DNA of 64,000 nucleotides from Actinocrinis sp035653575 (GTDB taxonomy: Bacteria > Actinomycetota > Actinomycetes > Streptomycetales > Catenulisporaceae), in assembly GCF_035653575.1 (NCBI RefSeq), contig NZ_DASRBQ010000078.1, positions 87,329 to 151,328 on the forward strand, in the 5' to 3' direction. The notes under the pieces were generated by a model. It was not told where the DNA came from and made no database searches. It saw only the letters and a program-made list of their open reading frames with translations. Shown here piece after piece: positions 18,266 to 26,422 of the stretch. Made by a program: the position numbers and the translations under genes. The first letter of the stretch is position 1; every line of letters starts with the position of its first letter.

Positions 18266-18874
18266 ATGACAGTACGCGAGAGGGACGCGCGGCCGCTGCC
18301 GCCCGCGCAGGAAGCCATCCTGTTCGAGTCCAGGCAGGCCAGTGAAAGCCGCACCGGCGCGCTCACCTGTAACGTGCAGACGGTGCTGGAAATCATCGGC
18401 TTCGTCGACATCGCGGCGCTGCAGCGGGCCGTCGACGCCGTCGTGCGCGCCGATCCGCTGGTGCTGTCCGGCTTCGGCTACGACGCCGAGGGCCGGCCGA
18501 TCTCCTTCCAGCCGCGCGAGGCGACGCTGCGCCTGCGCACGGTGAACCTGCGCGAGCTCAGTTCCGCGGACCGCGCCGTCGCGGCGCAGCGGCTCGAAGA
18601 ACACGAGCGCTCGGAGGAGTTCCCGCTCGGCGCGCCACCGCTGATCAGGCTGCTGCTGATCCGGATCGCCGACCGCGAGCGGCGGCTGGTGGTGACCAGC
18701 CACCGGATCCTGCTGGACAGCTGGTCGCACGGCGAATTCGTGAGTGCCCTGATCGACGAGTTCTGCTCCGGCCTGCCGCGCCTCGGCATTCGTATCAGGA
18801 CTTTGAGCAAGCACGACGCCAGGCCGTTCCCGCTCGACCGCCCGGACCGGGTCCTTCCGGCGCGGGCCGCCTAG
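18266..18874 (+). CDS. Truncated condensation-domain-like protein
   Basis: A 202-residue protein resembling only the N-terminal half of an NRPS condensation domain (full length ~450). It opens with RPLPPAQEAILFESRQ, the C1 motif region, has LQRAVDAVVRADPLVLSGF (C2-like), and reaches SHRILLDSWSHGEF, which aligns with the HHxxxDG motif. The second, catalytic His is Arg and the Gly is Ser, so acyl transfer or condensation by the usual mechanism is not expected. After this point the sequence is unrelated and soon ends. It is probably a relic or a repurposed fragment at the edge of the metabolite cluster. Start ATG 18266 follows GGAGGG. Confidence 0.6.
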   Translation: MTVRERDARPLPPAQEAILFESRQASESRTGALTCNVQTVLEIIGFVDIAALQRAVDAVVRADPLVLSGFGYDAEGRPISFQPREATLRLRTVNLRELSSADRAVAAQRLEEHERSEEFPLGAPPLIRLLLIRIADRERRLVVTSHRILLDSWSHGEFVSALIDEFCSGLPRLGIRIRTLSKHDARPFPLDRPDRVLPARAA

Positions 18875-18993
18875 CCGGCGGCCGTTCACAAAGCCGCCGG
18901 ATCGGGACTGCTCTTCGAGCCGGACCCGAGGGCCGCGACGTACGGTCGCCCCCTGATTCCGAAGGCGGACGCGATGCCACAGGGAGGCAGAGC

Positions 18994-19248
18994 ATGAACG
19001 TGGTGAAGTGCGTGCTGCGGTTCCTGCACCGGGGGCTGCGCGAGTCGGGGCTGATCGCGCTGCACGTCCCGTCGCTGGCGGCCTGCCGCGAATACGTCTC
19101 CGGCAGCGCCGTGGCCCAGTCGCGGCCCGCCGCGCTGCTGATCTCCGTGGGCCGGCAGGTGTCGGGCGGCCGGCTCAGCAGCGCCGAAGAGGAGATGTGG
19201 AACCACCTGGTGGCCCAGCTCACCGGACACGGACCGCAGGATGGCTGA
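18994..19248 (+). CDS. Small hypothetical protein (84 aa)
   Basis: An ATG at 18994 with AGGGAGG upstream opens an 84-residue protein with no recognised family. It is predicted helical at both ends and moderately hydrophobic (LRFLHRGLRESGLIALHVPSL), without a clear signal peptide. It overlaps the next small gene by 8 bp, so the two are likely co-translated. Codon third positions are G/C as in neighbours, supporting a real gene. Confidence 0.5.
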   Translation: MNVVKCVLRFLHRGLRESGLIALHVPSLAACREYVSGSAVAQSRPAALLISVGRQVSGGRLSSAEEEMWNHLVAQLTGHGPQDG

Positions 19249-19450
19249 GCACGAGGCGCCCGGCGCTGCGGCGGCTGCGCAAGCCGCGGAGATCATCAGC
19301 GCGCTGCGGCGGGCGGTCTCGCCGGAGCAGACCGCCGCGCTGGTCACGGCCTTTTACGCCGCGCGCGCCGCTGAGCGCGTACCCGGCGGTGTGCACGAGG
19401 CGGGTACCACGCGGCAGCGGCGCGCGGAGCGGCAGCTTAGAGCTGCTTGA
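19241..19450 (+). CDS. Small Ala-rich hypothetical protein (69 aa)
   Basis: A 69-residue helical, Ala/Arg-rich protein overlapping the preceding 84-residue gene by 8 bp. No domain is recognised. Its 3' end overlaps the 3' end of the convergent ferredoxin gene by 14 bp, which slightly weakens the case. It is supported mainly by coupling to the upstream gene and by codon bias. Confidence 0.4.
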   Translation: MAEHEAPGAAAAAQAAEIISALRRAVSPEQTAALVTAFYAARAAERVPGGVHEAGTTRQRRAERQLRAA

Positions 19451-19760
19451 TCGGAAGGTTGACGACCAGCCCGTCGATCTCGTCGGTCACCGGCAGCTGG
19501 CAGGACAGCCGGCTGTTCGCCTTGCGCGGGGCCGCGGTGTCGTACAGCAGTTCGTCCTCCACCGGGTGCATCGACGGCAGCGGAACCGTCGAACCCTCAT
19601 CCACGTAAACATGGCAGGTTCCGCACATGGCGCCGCCGCCACACCGCCCGACGATGCCGTCCACGCTGTTGATGACGGCGCCTCGCATCACGGTGTTTCC
19701 AGCCGGGACGTCGATCGTCCGTGCCACACCGTCCGGCTGCACGTATGTGATCCTCGCCAT
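19437..19760 (-). CDS. 2Fe-2S ferredoxin (adrenodoxin/putidaredoxin type)
   Basis: A 107-residue soluble electron carrier. The cluster ligands C40, C46, C49 (CGGGAMCGTC) and C87 have the C-x5-C-x2-C...C spacing of vertebrate/bacterial P450 ferredoxins, and the length and the C-terminal hydrophobic PIKQL end fit. The start at 19760 follows GGAGG. It most likely feeds the P450 at 34767-36002, with electrons from the FAD reductase at 37270-38493. The three are dispersed over 19 kb but together form a complete class I chain. Confidence 0.9.
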   Translation of the reverse strand: MARITYVQPDGVARTIDVPAGNTVMRGAVINSVDGIVGRCGGGAMCGTCHVYVDEGSTVPLPSMHPVEDELLYDTAAPRKANSRLSCQLPVTDEIDGLVVNLPIKQL

Positions 19761-19896
19761 TCGAGCCTCCAGGGTCTGCCGGCGCCTGCGTCTTAGGGTT
19801 CTTCGAAACTTCGCCGGTTCGCTTGCGCCGCGAATGTCGCAGCGGCCGGTGGAACGGACCTTGAGCCGGGCACGAGGGGCGCGGGTCAGCACGGCT

Positions 19897-19925
19897 TCCA
19901 GGCCGATTCGAGCGCCGGTCGGGAT
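19897..19925. promoter_or_regulatory. SARP-box-like heptamers (11-bp period) before alpha/beta hydrolase
   Basis: TCCAGGC (19897), TCGAGCG (19908) and TCGGGAT (19919) start exactly 11 bp apart, 68 bp upstream of the hydrolase start and in the gap shared with the ferredoxin gene. Only the middle unit fits the TCGAGC consensus well. Confidence 0.35.
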
Positions 19926-19992
19926 GCTGCGGACGCACCGCGACCGGACGGATGAAGCCGGGCCTGCCCGGCGGACCGAAGGAGAGCCTGAG

Positions 19993-21456
19993 TTGAGCGT
20001 CCGAACCGACGATGCGCCGGCGGCGGCGCTGAGCGATTTCCTCGAACAGAACGTGCGGTGGACCGCGGACGGCGACCTGCCGCGGCTCGAGCACGCTACC
20101 TTCCGCGTGCCCGCCGACTACGCCAACCCGGGCTGGCGGACCCTGGACCTGGCGGTCACCCGGATCAAGGCGGCCGACCCGGCGCGCCGGCGCGGCATCC
20201 TGCTCGCGGTCAACGGCGGCCCCGGCGGCGTGGACGGTCTCGGCCGCGGTTTCGCGGCGAAGCTGAGCGAATGCGCGGCGCTCGCGCAGGTCTACGACCT
20301 GATCGGCTTCGACCCGCGCGGCAGCGGTGCCTCGACCCGCCTGCTCGCATACGTCGCGATGCCCAAGGTGCCGTTCGACTCGCGGCCGCCGGACGAGTTG
20401 TTCCCGGCCATCGCCGAGGACATGCGGGCCAGGGAGGAAGCCTGCCGTCGGGGCGGCGGCGACCTGCGCCCGCACATCAACACCCGCAACACCGCCCGCG
20501 ACATCGATCTGATCCGGGCCGTGCTCGGCGAGGAGAAGGTCAACTTCATCGGCTACGCCTTCGGCACCGTCGTCGGCGCGGCCTACGGCACGCTGTTCCC
20601 GCAGCGGCTGGACCGCAGCGTCCTCGACTCCTGCGTGCACCCCGACTGGACCTGGCGCCAGCTGTTCCTGAAGCAGGCCGAGGCGATTCGCAACAATGTC
20701 GAGGCCTGGGCGCAGTGGACCGGCGAGCGCGACCGGGTCTTCGCCCTCGGCCGCACAGCCGAGCAGGTGCTCCAGGCGGTCGAATCGGTCGCGGCCGCGC
20801 TCGGAGCGCAGCAGGAGACCGTGCCACAGCGCACCCTCTTCGACGGCGCGGTCGGCAACCAGGCGGCTGACCGGGCCCGTTGGGCCGACCTGGCCGGCCT
20901 GGTGCGCGACGTGCGCGCCGCGGCGCAGGCCGGCGACGCGGCGACCTTCAAGCGATTGCTGGCCGGAACCTCCACCTGGCGTCCCGGCGACCAGGAGGGG
21001 GATCTGCGCGAGGGTGTCCTGGAAGCCACCACGCTGGAGACCTACTGGCCGCAGGACCTTGAGGAGTACTACGCGGACATGCGCGTGTTCCGCGAGCGCT
21101 ACCCGTATGGCTACGGCGTGCTGCGCGCGCAGCCGTGGATCGGCGCCTTCCGCTCGTACGAGCCGTCGGAGCCGCCGGTCCGAGCGGTCCGTGACGGCTA
21201 TCCGGCCGGGCTGGTGGTCCAGGCCGAGGGCGACCCGCTGGACAACTACGAGGGCGGCGTGGGCATGGCCGAGCGGCTCAACCACCGCCTGATCACCGTG
21301 GCGGACTCCGGCGATCACGAGGTCTACCTGCTGGGTAACAACAAGGCGGTGGACGAAATATGCACCCGCTACCTCGTCGAGGGCGTCCTCCCGGACGGTG
21401 ACGTCGTCGTCGCCCCCACCACGCCCCGGCCGGACGTGCCCGCTGACGCGCACTGA
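19993..21456 (+). CDS. TAP-like alpha/beta hydrolase lacking the nucleophilic Ser
   Basis: A 487-residue cytoplasmic protein of the tripeptidyl-peptidase-like (SlpD/E, TAP C-terminal) hydrolase family. The TTG start is set by AAGGAGAG 9 nt upstream. NGGPGGVDG (oxyanion region, ~74) and YDLIGFDPRGSG (~101) are typical. The nucleophile elbow, normally GYSYG, reads GYAFG with Ala at residue 189. The acid (EGDPLDNYEG) and His (SGDHEVYLLGN) regions persist. No signal peptide is present although most relatives are secreted. It is therefore probably not a serine hydrolase. A pathway-specific role such as binding or non-hydrolytic catalysis is possible. It sits at the left end of the sugar/resistance block. 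Confidence 0.75.
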   Translation: MSVRTDDAPAAALSDFLEQNVRWTADGDLPRLEHATFRVPADYANPGWRTLDLAVTRIKAADPARRRGILLAVNGGPGGVDGLGRGFAAKLSECAALAQVYDLIGFDPRGSGASTRLLAYVAMPKVPFDSRPPDELFPAIAEDMRAREEACRRGGGDLRPHINTRNTARDIDLIRAVLGEEKVNFIGYAFGTVVGAAYGTLFPQRLDRSVLDSCVHPDWTWRQLFLKQAEAIRNNVEAWAQWTGERDRVFALGRTAEQVLQAVESVAAALGAQQETVPQRTLFDGAVGNQAADRARWADLAGLVRDVRAAAQAGDAATFKRLLAGTSTWRPGDQEGDLREGVLEATTLETYWPQDLEEYYADMRVFRERYPYGYGVLRAQPWIGAFRSYEPSEPPVRAVRDGYPAGLVVQAEGDPLDNYEGGVGMAERLNHRLITVADSGDHEVYLLGNNKAVDEICTRYLVEGVLPDGDVVVAPTTPRPDVPADAH

Positions 21457-21473
21457 GGCGACCGCACCGCTCG

Positions 21474-21560
21474 GCTGCGAATCAGCTGCGAATGCCGCGC
21501 AAGAGACCGTTGCGCAATGACGGTTGCACAAGGACGGTTGCCTGAAGACCGTGCAGAAGG
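21474..21560 (+). repeat. Direct repeats upstream of AlkZ-like gene (11-bp pair, then four 14-bp units)
   Basis: GCTGCGAAT occurs twice, 11 bp apart (21474-21482 and 21485-21493). It is followed by four contiguous 14-bp units at 21505, 21519, 21533 and 21547, the first three sharing GAC(C/G)GTTGC and the last beginning GACCGTGC. The array ends inside the ribosome site of the glycosylase-like gene, so it lies in its promoter or leader. Confidence 0.65.
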
Positions 21561-21570
21561 GAGGGCGGTG

Positions 21571-22680
21571 GTGACTGTGGCGCCGCAGCTCACAGTAAGG
21601 GCGCTTAATCGGGCCCTGCTGGACCGTCAGCTGCTGACGCGGCGTGCCGCGCTGCCGGCGCAGCGAGCCGTCGAGCATCTGGTCGGTCTCCAAGCCCAGG
21701 CGGTCAATCCGCCGTACCTCGGGTTGTGGACCCGGCTCGCCGAGTTCACCACCGAGGACCTCGCCGGGCTGCTGCGCGACCGCGTCCTGGTGCGTGTAGC
21801 GCTGATGCGCTCCACCCTGCATCTGGTCACCGCCCGCGACTGCCTCAACCTCGCCCCGCTGCTGGCCGAGATGCTCAGCCGCGCTGCCAAGGGTCAGTTC
21901 GGCCGGCAGACCGAGGGCATCGACCCGGCCGAGCTCGCGCGACTGGGCGCCAAGCTGACCGAGCAGGGCCCGCTCACGTTCGCCGAGCTGGGCCGGCAGT
22001 TGGCACTGCACTGGCCGGGGCGCGACCCGGCCGCGCTCGCCCAGACGGTGCGAAACCTGGTACCGCTGGTGCAGGTGCCGCCGCGCGGCTACTGGAACAA
22101 CAGCACCGCGGCGGCGCACACCACCGCCACCGCGTGGCTGGGCCGGCCGCTGGAGCAGGACCCGTCGATCGACGAGTACGTGCTGCGCTATCTCGCCGCG
22201 TTCGGCCCCGCCAGCGTGATGGACATGCAGAAGTGGTCCGGCCTCACCCGCCTGAAGGACGCCTTCGCCAGGCTCGCGCCGATGCTGCGTGTCTATCGCG
22301 ACGAGCACGGCGCGACGCTCTACGACCTCGCCGAGACGCAGCTTCCGGACCCTGATTGCGACGTTCCGGTCCGCTACCTGCCGGAGTTCGACAACATCCT
22401 GCTCTCTCACGCCGATCGCGACCGGATCATGGCGGCGCGGTTCCGGCCGCGCGTGTTCACCAGCAACGGCATCATCCGCGCCACCATCCTCGTCGACGGG
22501 TTCGTGCACGGCCTGTGGCGGATCGAACGGGCCCGAGACACGGCCACCCTGGTCGTCGAGCCGTTCGCCCCACTGTCGAAGCGCACCCGCGCCGCTCTGG
22601 CCGAGGAAGGGGAGCGACTGCTCGGGTTCGCCGCGCCTGATGCGCAGAGCCATGGCCTTCGGTTCGAATCAGTAGGCTGA
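21571..22680 (+). CDS. AlkZ-like (HTH_42, YcaQ superfamily) DNA glycosylase homolog
   Basis: A 369-residue winged-helix protein of the family that includes AlkZ, a glycosylase that excises bulky alkyl adducts and gives self-resistance to azinomycin, with homologs in trioxacarcin and hedamycin clusters. The QxQ catalytic motif of the AlkZ branch is seen as GLQAQ (Q41, Q43). ALMRSTLHLVTARDCL and LPEFDNILLSHADR are family landmarks. GTG 21571 is preceded by GGAGGG. It heads an operon with sugar genes. Related proteins also occur outside clusters, so a resistance role is an inference. Fourteen-bp tandem repeats sit in its promoter. Confidence 0.8.
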   Translation: MTVAPQLTVRALNRALLDRQLLTRRAALPAQRAVEHLVGLQAQAVNPPYLGLWTRLAEFTTEDLAGLLRDRVLVRVALMRSTLHLVTARDCLNLAPLLAEMLSRAAKGQFGRQTEGIDPAELARLGAKLTEQGPLTFAELGRQLALHWPGRDPAALAQTVRNLVPLVQVPPRGYWNNSTAAAHTTATAWLGRPLEQDPSIDEYVLRYLAAFGPASVMDMQKWSGLTRLKDAFARLAPMLRVYRDEHGATLYDLAETQLPDPDCDVPVRYLPEFDNILLSHADRDRIMAARFRPRVFTSNGIIRATILVDGFVHGLWRIERARDTATLVVEPFAPLSKRTRAALAEEGERLLGFAAPDAQSHGLRFESVG

Positions 22681-22711
22681 AACGCCTTGCCAGATACTGC
22701 GAGGAGGCGAG

Positions 22712-23827
22712 TTGCCCATCCAGCGCAGCCCCGGCACCGACATGGCCGGCGAGTCCGCACCGGCCGCCGCGCGCGAGCCGGTGCGCATCGGCGTCATCGG
22801 CGGCGCGGACATCGCGCGCCGCCGCCTGCTGCCCGCCTTCGCGGCCGAGCCCGGCTGCCAGATCGTGGCGATCGCCAGCCGGGACGCCGAGCGAGCCCGG
22901 GAACTGGCGGGCCGGTACGACTGCGCCGCGGTCACCGGCTATGAGCGGCTGCTCGCGGATCCGCGGGTGGAGGCGGTGTATGTGCCACTGCCCATCGCTC
23001 TGCACGCCGAGTGGATCGAACGCGCGCTGCTGGCGGGTAAACACGTGCTCGGCGAAAAGCCGCTCACCTCGACGCCGGCCGCCACCGCGCGGCTGTACGC
23101 GCTGGCCGGGGCGCGCGGCCTGGTGCTCGTGGAGAACTTCATGTTCCGGCACCACAGCGCGCATGCGCGGGTGCGGGAACTGCTCGCGCAGGGAACCATC
23201 GGACAGCTGCGCCATCTCACCGCCGTCTTCGCGATCCCGCCACCGCCCCCCGGCGACATCCGCTACCGGCCCGATCTCGGCGGCGGCGCGCTCTTGGACA
23301 TCGCCGTGCAACCGCTGTTCGCGGTCCAGCACTTCCTGGGGCCGCGGGTGCGGGTATGCGGCGCCAGCCTGCGCCGGCCTGCGCAGCACCAGGTCGACAC
23401 CGGCGGCGCGATCCTGCTGGCCGCGTCGGACGGCGTTACAGCGCAGGTCGTCTTCGGGATGGAACACGGCTACCGCGCCGCCTACGAGTTGTGGGGCAGT
23501 TCGGGTCGGATCACCGTCGAGCGCGCATACGCACCGCCGGCCGACTATCGGCCGGTGATCCGACTGGAGCTCGCGAGCGGCACCGAGGAGCTGGTCCTGG
23601 AACCCGACGACCAGGTGCGCAACGCCGTGCGCGCGTTCAGCGCCGCGATACGCGAACGGTCGCGCGCCACGGACTGGGAGCGTTCTGTGGCGCTCGCGCA
23701 GCTGCTTGCGGACGTCGACGCCGCAGATCGCGCGACCGCGGCGCGCCGGCCGATCGGGGCGCCGCCCGCCGACGGACTAAGCCGCGCGGATGGCCGCGTG
23801 CAGACTGGAAGCGGAGCCGGAAGATGA
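22712..23827 (+). CDS. NDP-hexose 3-ketoreductase (Gfo/Idh/MocA family)
   Basis: A 371-residue NAD(P)H-dependent oxidoreductase. Rossmann motif RIGVIGGADIARRRLLPAF near residue 25, GKHVLGEKPL (catalytic Lys) and ENFMFRHH match sugar 3-ketoreductases acting after the 2,3-dehydratase in 2-deoxysugar pathways. The expected reaction is reduction of the 3-keto group of an NDP-3,4-diketo-2,6-dideoxyhexose. The TTG start follows GAGGAGG. The stop overlaps the cupin gene by ATGA. Partner enzymes are the 2,3-dehydratase at 28.7 kb and 4,6-dehydratase at 24.3 kb. Confidence 0.85.
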   Translation: MPIQRSPGTDMAGESAPAAAREPVRIGVIGGADIARRRLLPAFAAEPGCQIVAIASRDAERARELAGRYDCAAVTGYERLLADPRVEAVYVPLPIALHAEWIERALLAGKHVLGEKPLTSTPAATARLYALAGARGLVLVENFMFRHHSAHARVRELLAQGTIGQLRHLTAVFAIPPPPPGDIRYRPDLGGGALLDIAVQPLFAVQHFLGPRVRVCGASLRRPAQHQVDTGGAILLAASDGVTAQVVFGMEHGYRAAYELWGSSGRITVERAYAPPADYRPVIRLELASGTEELVLEPDDQVRNAVRAFSAAIRERSRATDWERSVALAQLLADVDAADRATAARRPIGAPPADGLSRADGRVQTGSGAGR

Positions 23828-24249
23828 ATGCCACGTCGCTGTATCGCACCGACAAACTCGACCACGAACGCCTCAAGACCTTCGAGCGCGTTATAGACGG
23901 CGAGGCCGGGAGAGTCACATCCCGCGCGGGCGAGCTGGTCAGGTTCGCCAACGGCGGCACGTATCAGTTCGCCGTGTACTGGGACTGCCATCCCGGCGGA
24001 CCGTGCCGGGGGAATCACTACCACCTGGACAAGACCGAGGTCTTGTACGTCATCTCTGGTCGGCTCCAGGCGGCCTATCAAGACTTGGACTCGGGCGAGC
24101 GGATCGACCTCGTGCTCGAAGCGGGCGATCTGGTGCGGGTGCGCCCGCGGCTGGTGCACGCCTATCTCGCGCTCGCCGCCACGCAGGTGGTGGAAGTGGC
24201 GACCCGTCCTTACGCGCAGAGCGACGTCTACCCGCACGCCTTGCTCTGA
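23824..24249 (+). CDS. Cupin-fold protein, probable deoxysugar pathway enzyme
   Basis: A 141-residue single-domain cupin with GNHYHLDKTEVLYVISG (cupin motif 1 with two His and Glu) and GDLVRVRPRLVHAYLA (motif 2 with His). It is translationally coupled to the 3-ketoreductase (ATGA). It is shorter than RmlC-type 3,5-epimerases and not clearly an FdtA-type 3,4-ketoisomerase, so the reaction is not assigned. Sugar epimerisation or isomerisation is the most likely role from context. Confidence 0.65.
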   Translation: MNATSLYRTDKLDHERLKTFERVIDGEAGRVTSRAGELVRFANGGTYQFAVYWDCHPGGPCRGNHYHLDKTEVLYVISGRLQAAYQDLDSGERIDLVLEAGDLVRVRPRLVHAYLALAATQVVEVATRPYAQSDVYPHALL

Positions 24250-24265
24250 CCGGCGAAGGCGAGTA

Positions 24266-24296
24266 TGAAGACCGGAAGGTGATCTTCCAGCCTTCA
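24266..24296. terminator. Hairpin between convergent cupin and 4,6-dehydratase genes
   Basis: Nested complementary arms TGAAG/CTTCA and GGAAG/CTTCC, separated by 3-nt internal bulges and a 5-nt loop, fall within the 62-bp gap between convergent stops. The position suits a bidirectional terminator. Confidence 0.55.
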
Positions 24297-24311
24297 GATG
24301 GCACCGCCGAC

Positions 24312-25331
<1,020 letters not shown>

Positions 25332-25354
25332 GGCCCGACCATCGCCGCGCGCGC

Positions 25355-25383
25355 TCGACGGCAGGTGGACGGCGGGTCGATGG
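25355..25383. promoter_or_regulatory. Three SARP-box-like heptamers between rmlB and SRPBCC-ABM gene
   Basis: TCGACGG (25355), TGGACGG (25366) and TCGATGG (25377) begin at exact 11-bp steps in the divergent intergenic region, 24 bp from the rmlB start and ~86 bp from the other gene. Because TCGA is self-complementary, the site could act on both. Confidence 0.45.
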
Positions 25384-25468
25384 CCTGCTTCGACCCGGGT
25401 TCCATCCGTGGTCGAGGGCCGCTGCGCACCCTTGGCTGGCGTTTTCCGCCATGGCCGAGGAGATGGTG

Positions 25469-26353
25469 ATGACCGAGCCCAGCAGCGTGCCCGACGTTCG
25501 CAAGAAGGTGACGGTGGAGGTGCCCGCCGAGCGGGCCTTCGCCGTCTTCGCCGAGTATCCGCTCGAGTGGTTCCCCGAGGCGCACGTGTTCGTCAAGGAC
25601 CGGGTGTTCCTCGCGATCGAGCCCCGGGTCGGTGGCCGCTACTACGAGCGCGGCGCCGACGGCACCGAGATCGCCTGGGGCACCGTGCTCGAGTGGGACC
25701 CGCCGCGCCGCATCGTGCTGACTTGGCGGGTCGGCGCGAACTGGCAGCCGGTCTTCGACGACGAGAAGGCGAGCCTGATCAAGGTCGACTTCGAACCGGT
25801 CGGGCCGTCCGCCACCCGGGTGTCGCTCACGCACGCCGATCTGCACCGGCACGGCGAAGCCGCGGCCGCGATCTACGCGGCGCTCAACGGCCCGGACCCG
25901 GGAGAGACCCTGGAGCGGTACCGCGAGGTGGTGCGCCGCCACAGTGCTGATTCAAACGGTGCTGATTCGAATGGTGTTGATTCAAACAGCGCTGATTCGG
26001 AGCGCACTGGTTCGAAGAGCCTTGATTCGAACGGCGCCGAGTCGTCCGGCGCGGCGGTGACCCTGCTCAACAGCTTCACGGTGAGCGGTTCCGGCGAAGC
26101 GTTCGAGAAGGCCTTCCACGAGACCTCGGCCTATTTCGCGCAGCAGCCCGGATTCATCGAACACTCGCTGCTCAAGAAGCTGGACGAGCCTGGGGCGTAC
26201 GTGAACGTGGCGCGCTGGACGGACCAGCGCTCGCTGCGGCAGGCGGTCGCGCGCCCCGAGTTCCAGCAGCACGAGGCCGCGCTGCGGGCCCTGGCCGTCT
26301 CCAACCCGAAGCTGTTCTCGGTCTGCTTCAGCACCGAAGCGCAGGCGGCGTGA
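25469..26353 (+). CDS. SRPBCC (AHSA1-like)-ABM monooxygenase fusion
   Basis: A 294-residue two-domain protein. Residues ~10-150 form an SRPBCC/AHSA1-like pocket (TVEVPAERAFAVFAEYPLEWF, then WGTVLEWDPPRRIVLTW). A Ser/Asp/Asn-rich linker encoded by a 15-bp tandem repeat follows. The C-terminal ~95 residues match antibiotic-biosynthesis monooxygenases (NSFTVSGSGEAFEKAFHETSAYF), cofactor-free enzymes that oxidise anthrone-type rings to quinones. In this type II PKS locus it may bind and oxidise an aromatic intermediate. ATG 25469 has GAGGAG 7 nt upstream. The fusion order and the repeat linker are unusual. Confidence 0.75.
   Translation: MTEPSSVPDVRKKVTVEVPAERAFAVFAEYPLEWFPEAHVFVKDRVFLAIEPRVGGRYYERGADGTEIAWGTVLEWDPPRRIVLTWRVGANWQPVFDDEKASLIKVDFEPVGPSATRVSLTHADLHRHGEAAAAIYAALNGPDPGETLERYREVVRRHSADSNGADSNGVDSNSADSERTGSKSLDSNGAESSGAAVTLLNSFTVSGSGEAFEKAFHETSAYFAQQPGFIEHSLLKKLDEPGAYVNVARWTDQRSLRQAVARPEFQQHEAALRALAVSNPKLFSVCFSTEAQAA
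25943..26047 (+). repeat. 15-bp minisatellite encoding an inter-domain linker
   Basis: Seven degenerate, contiguous 15-bp units of the type (A/G)GTGCTGATTCGAAC encode five-residue repeats (x-A-D-S-N). GC content drops sharply compared with flanking DNA, and codons GAT, TCA and TCG-AAT are atypical for the region. The repeat is in frame, so copy-number change would only alter linker length. Confidence 0.8.
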
Positions 26354-26359
26354 CGAGCC

Positions 26360-26399
26360 GCCGGCGGCGCGGGACGCCGCATCCTCCCGCGCCGCCGGC
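26360..26399. terminator. Perfect 15-bp GC hairpin between convergent genes
   Basis: Arms 26360-26374 and 26385-26399 are fully complementary with a 10-nt loop. The hairpin lies between the SRPBCC-ABM stop (26353) and the epoxide hydrolase stop (26423), so it is very likely a bidirectional terminator. Confidence 0.8.
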
Positions 26400-26422
26400 C
26401 AGCTATGGCCGCGGCACGGCGG

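Noticed and set aside
19597..22653. 1018-codon minus-strand frame across the hydrolase and glycosylase-like genes
   Set aside because: It runs antisense to two genes with clear family motifs and is Arg/Gln/Gly-rich without any recognisable domain.
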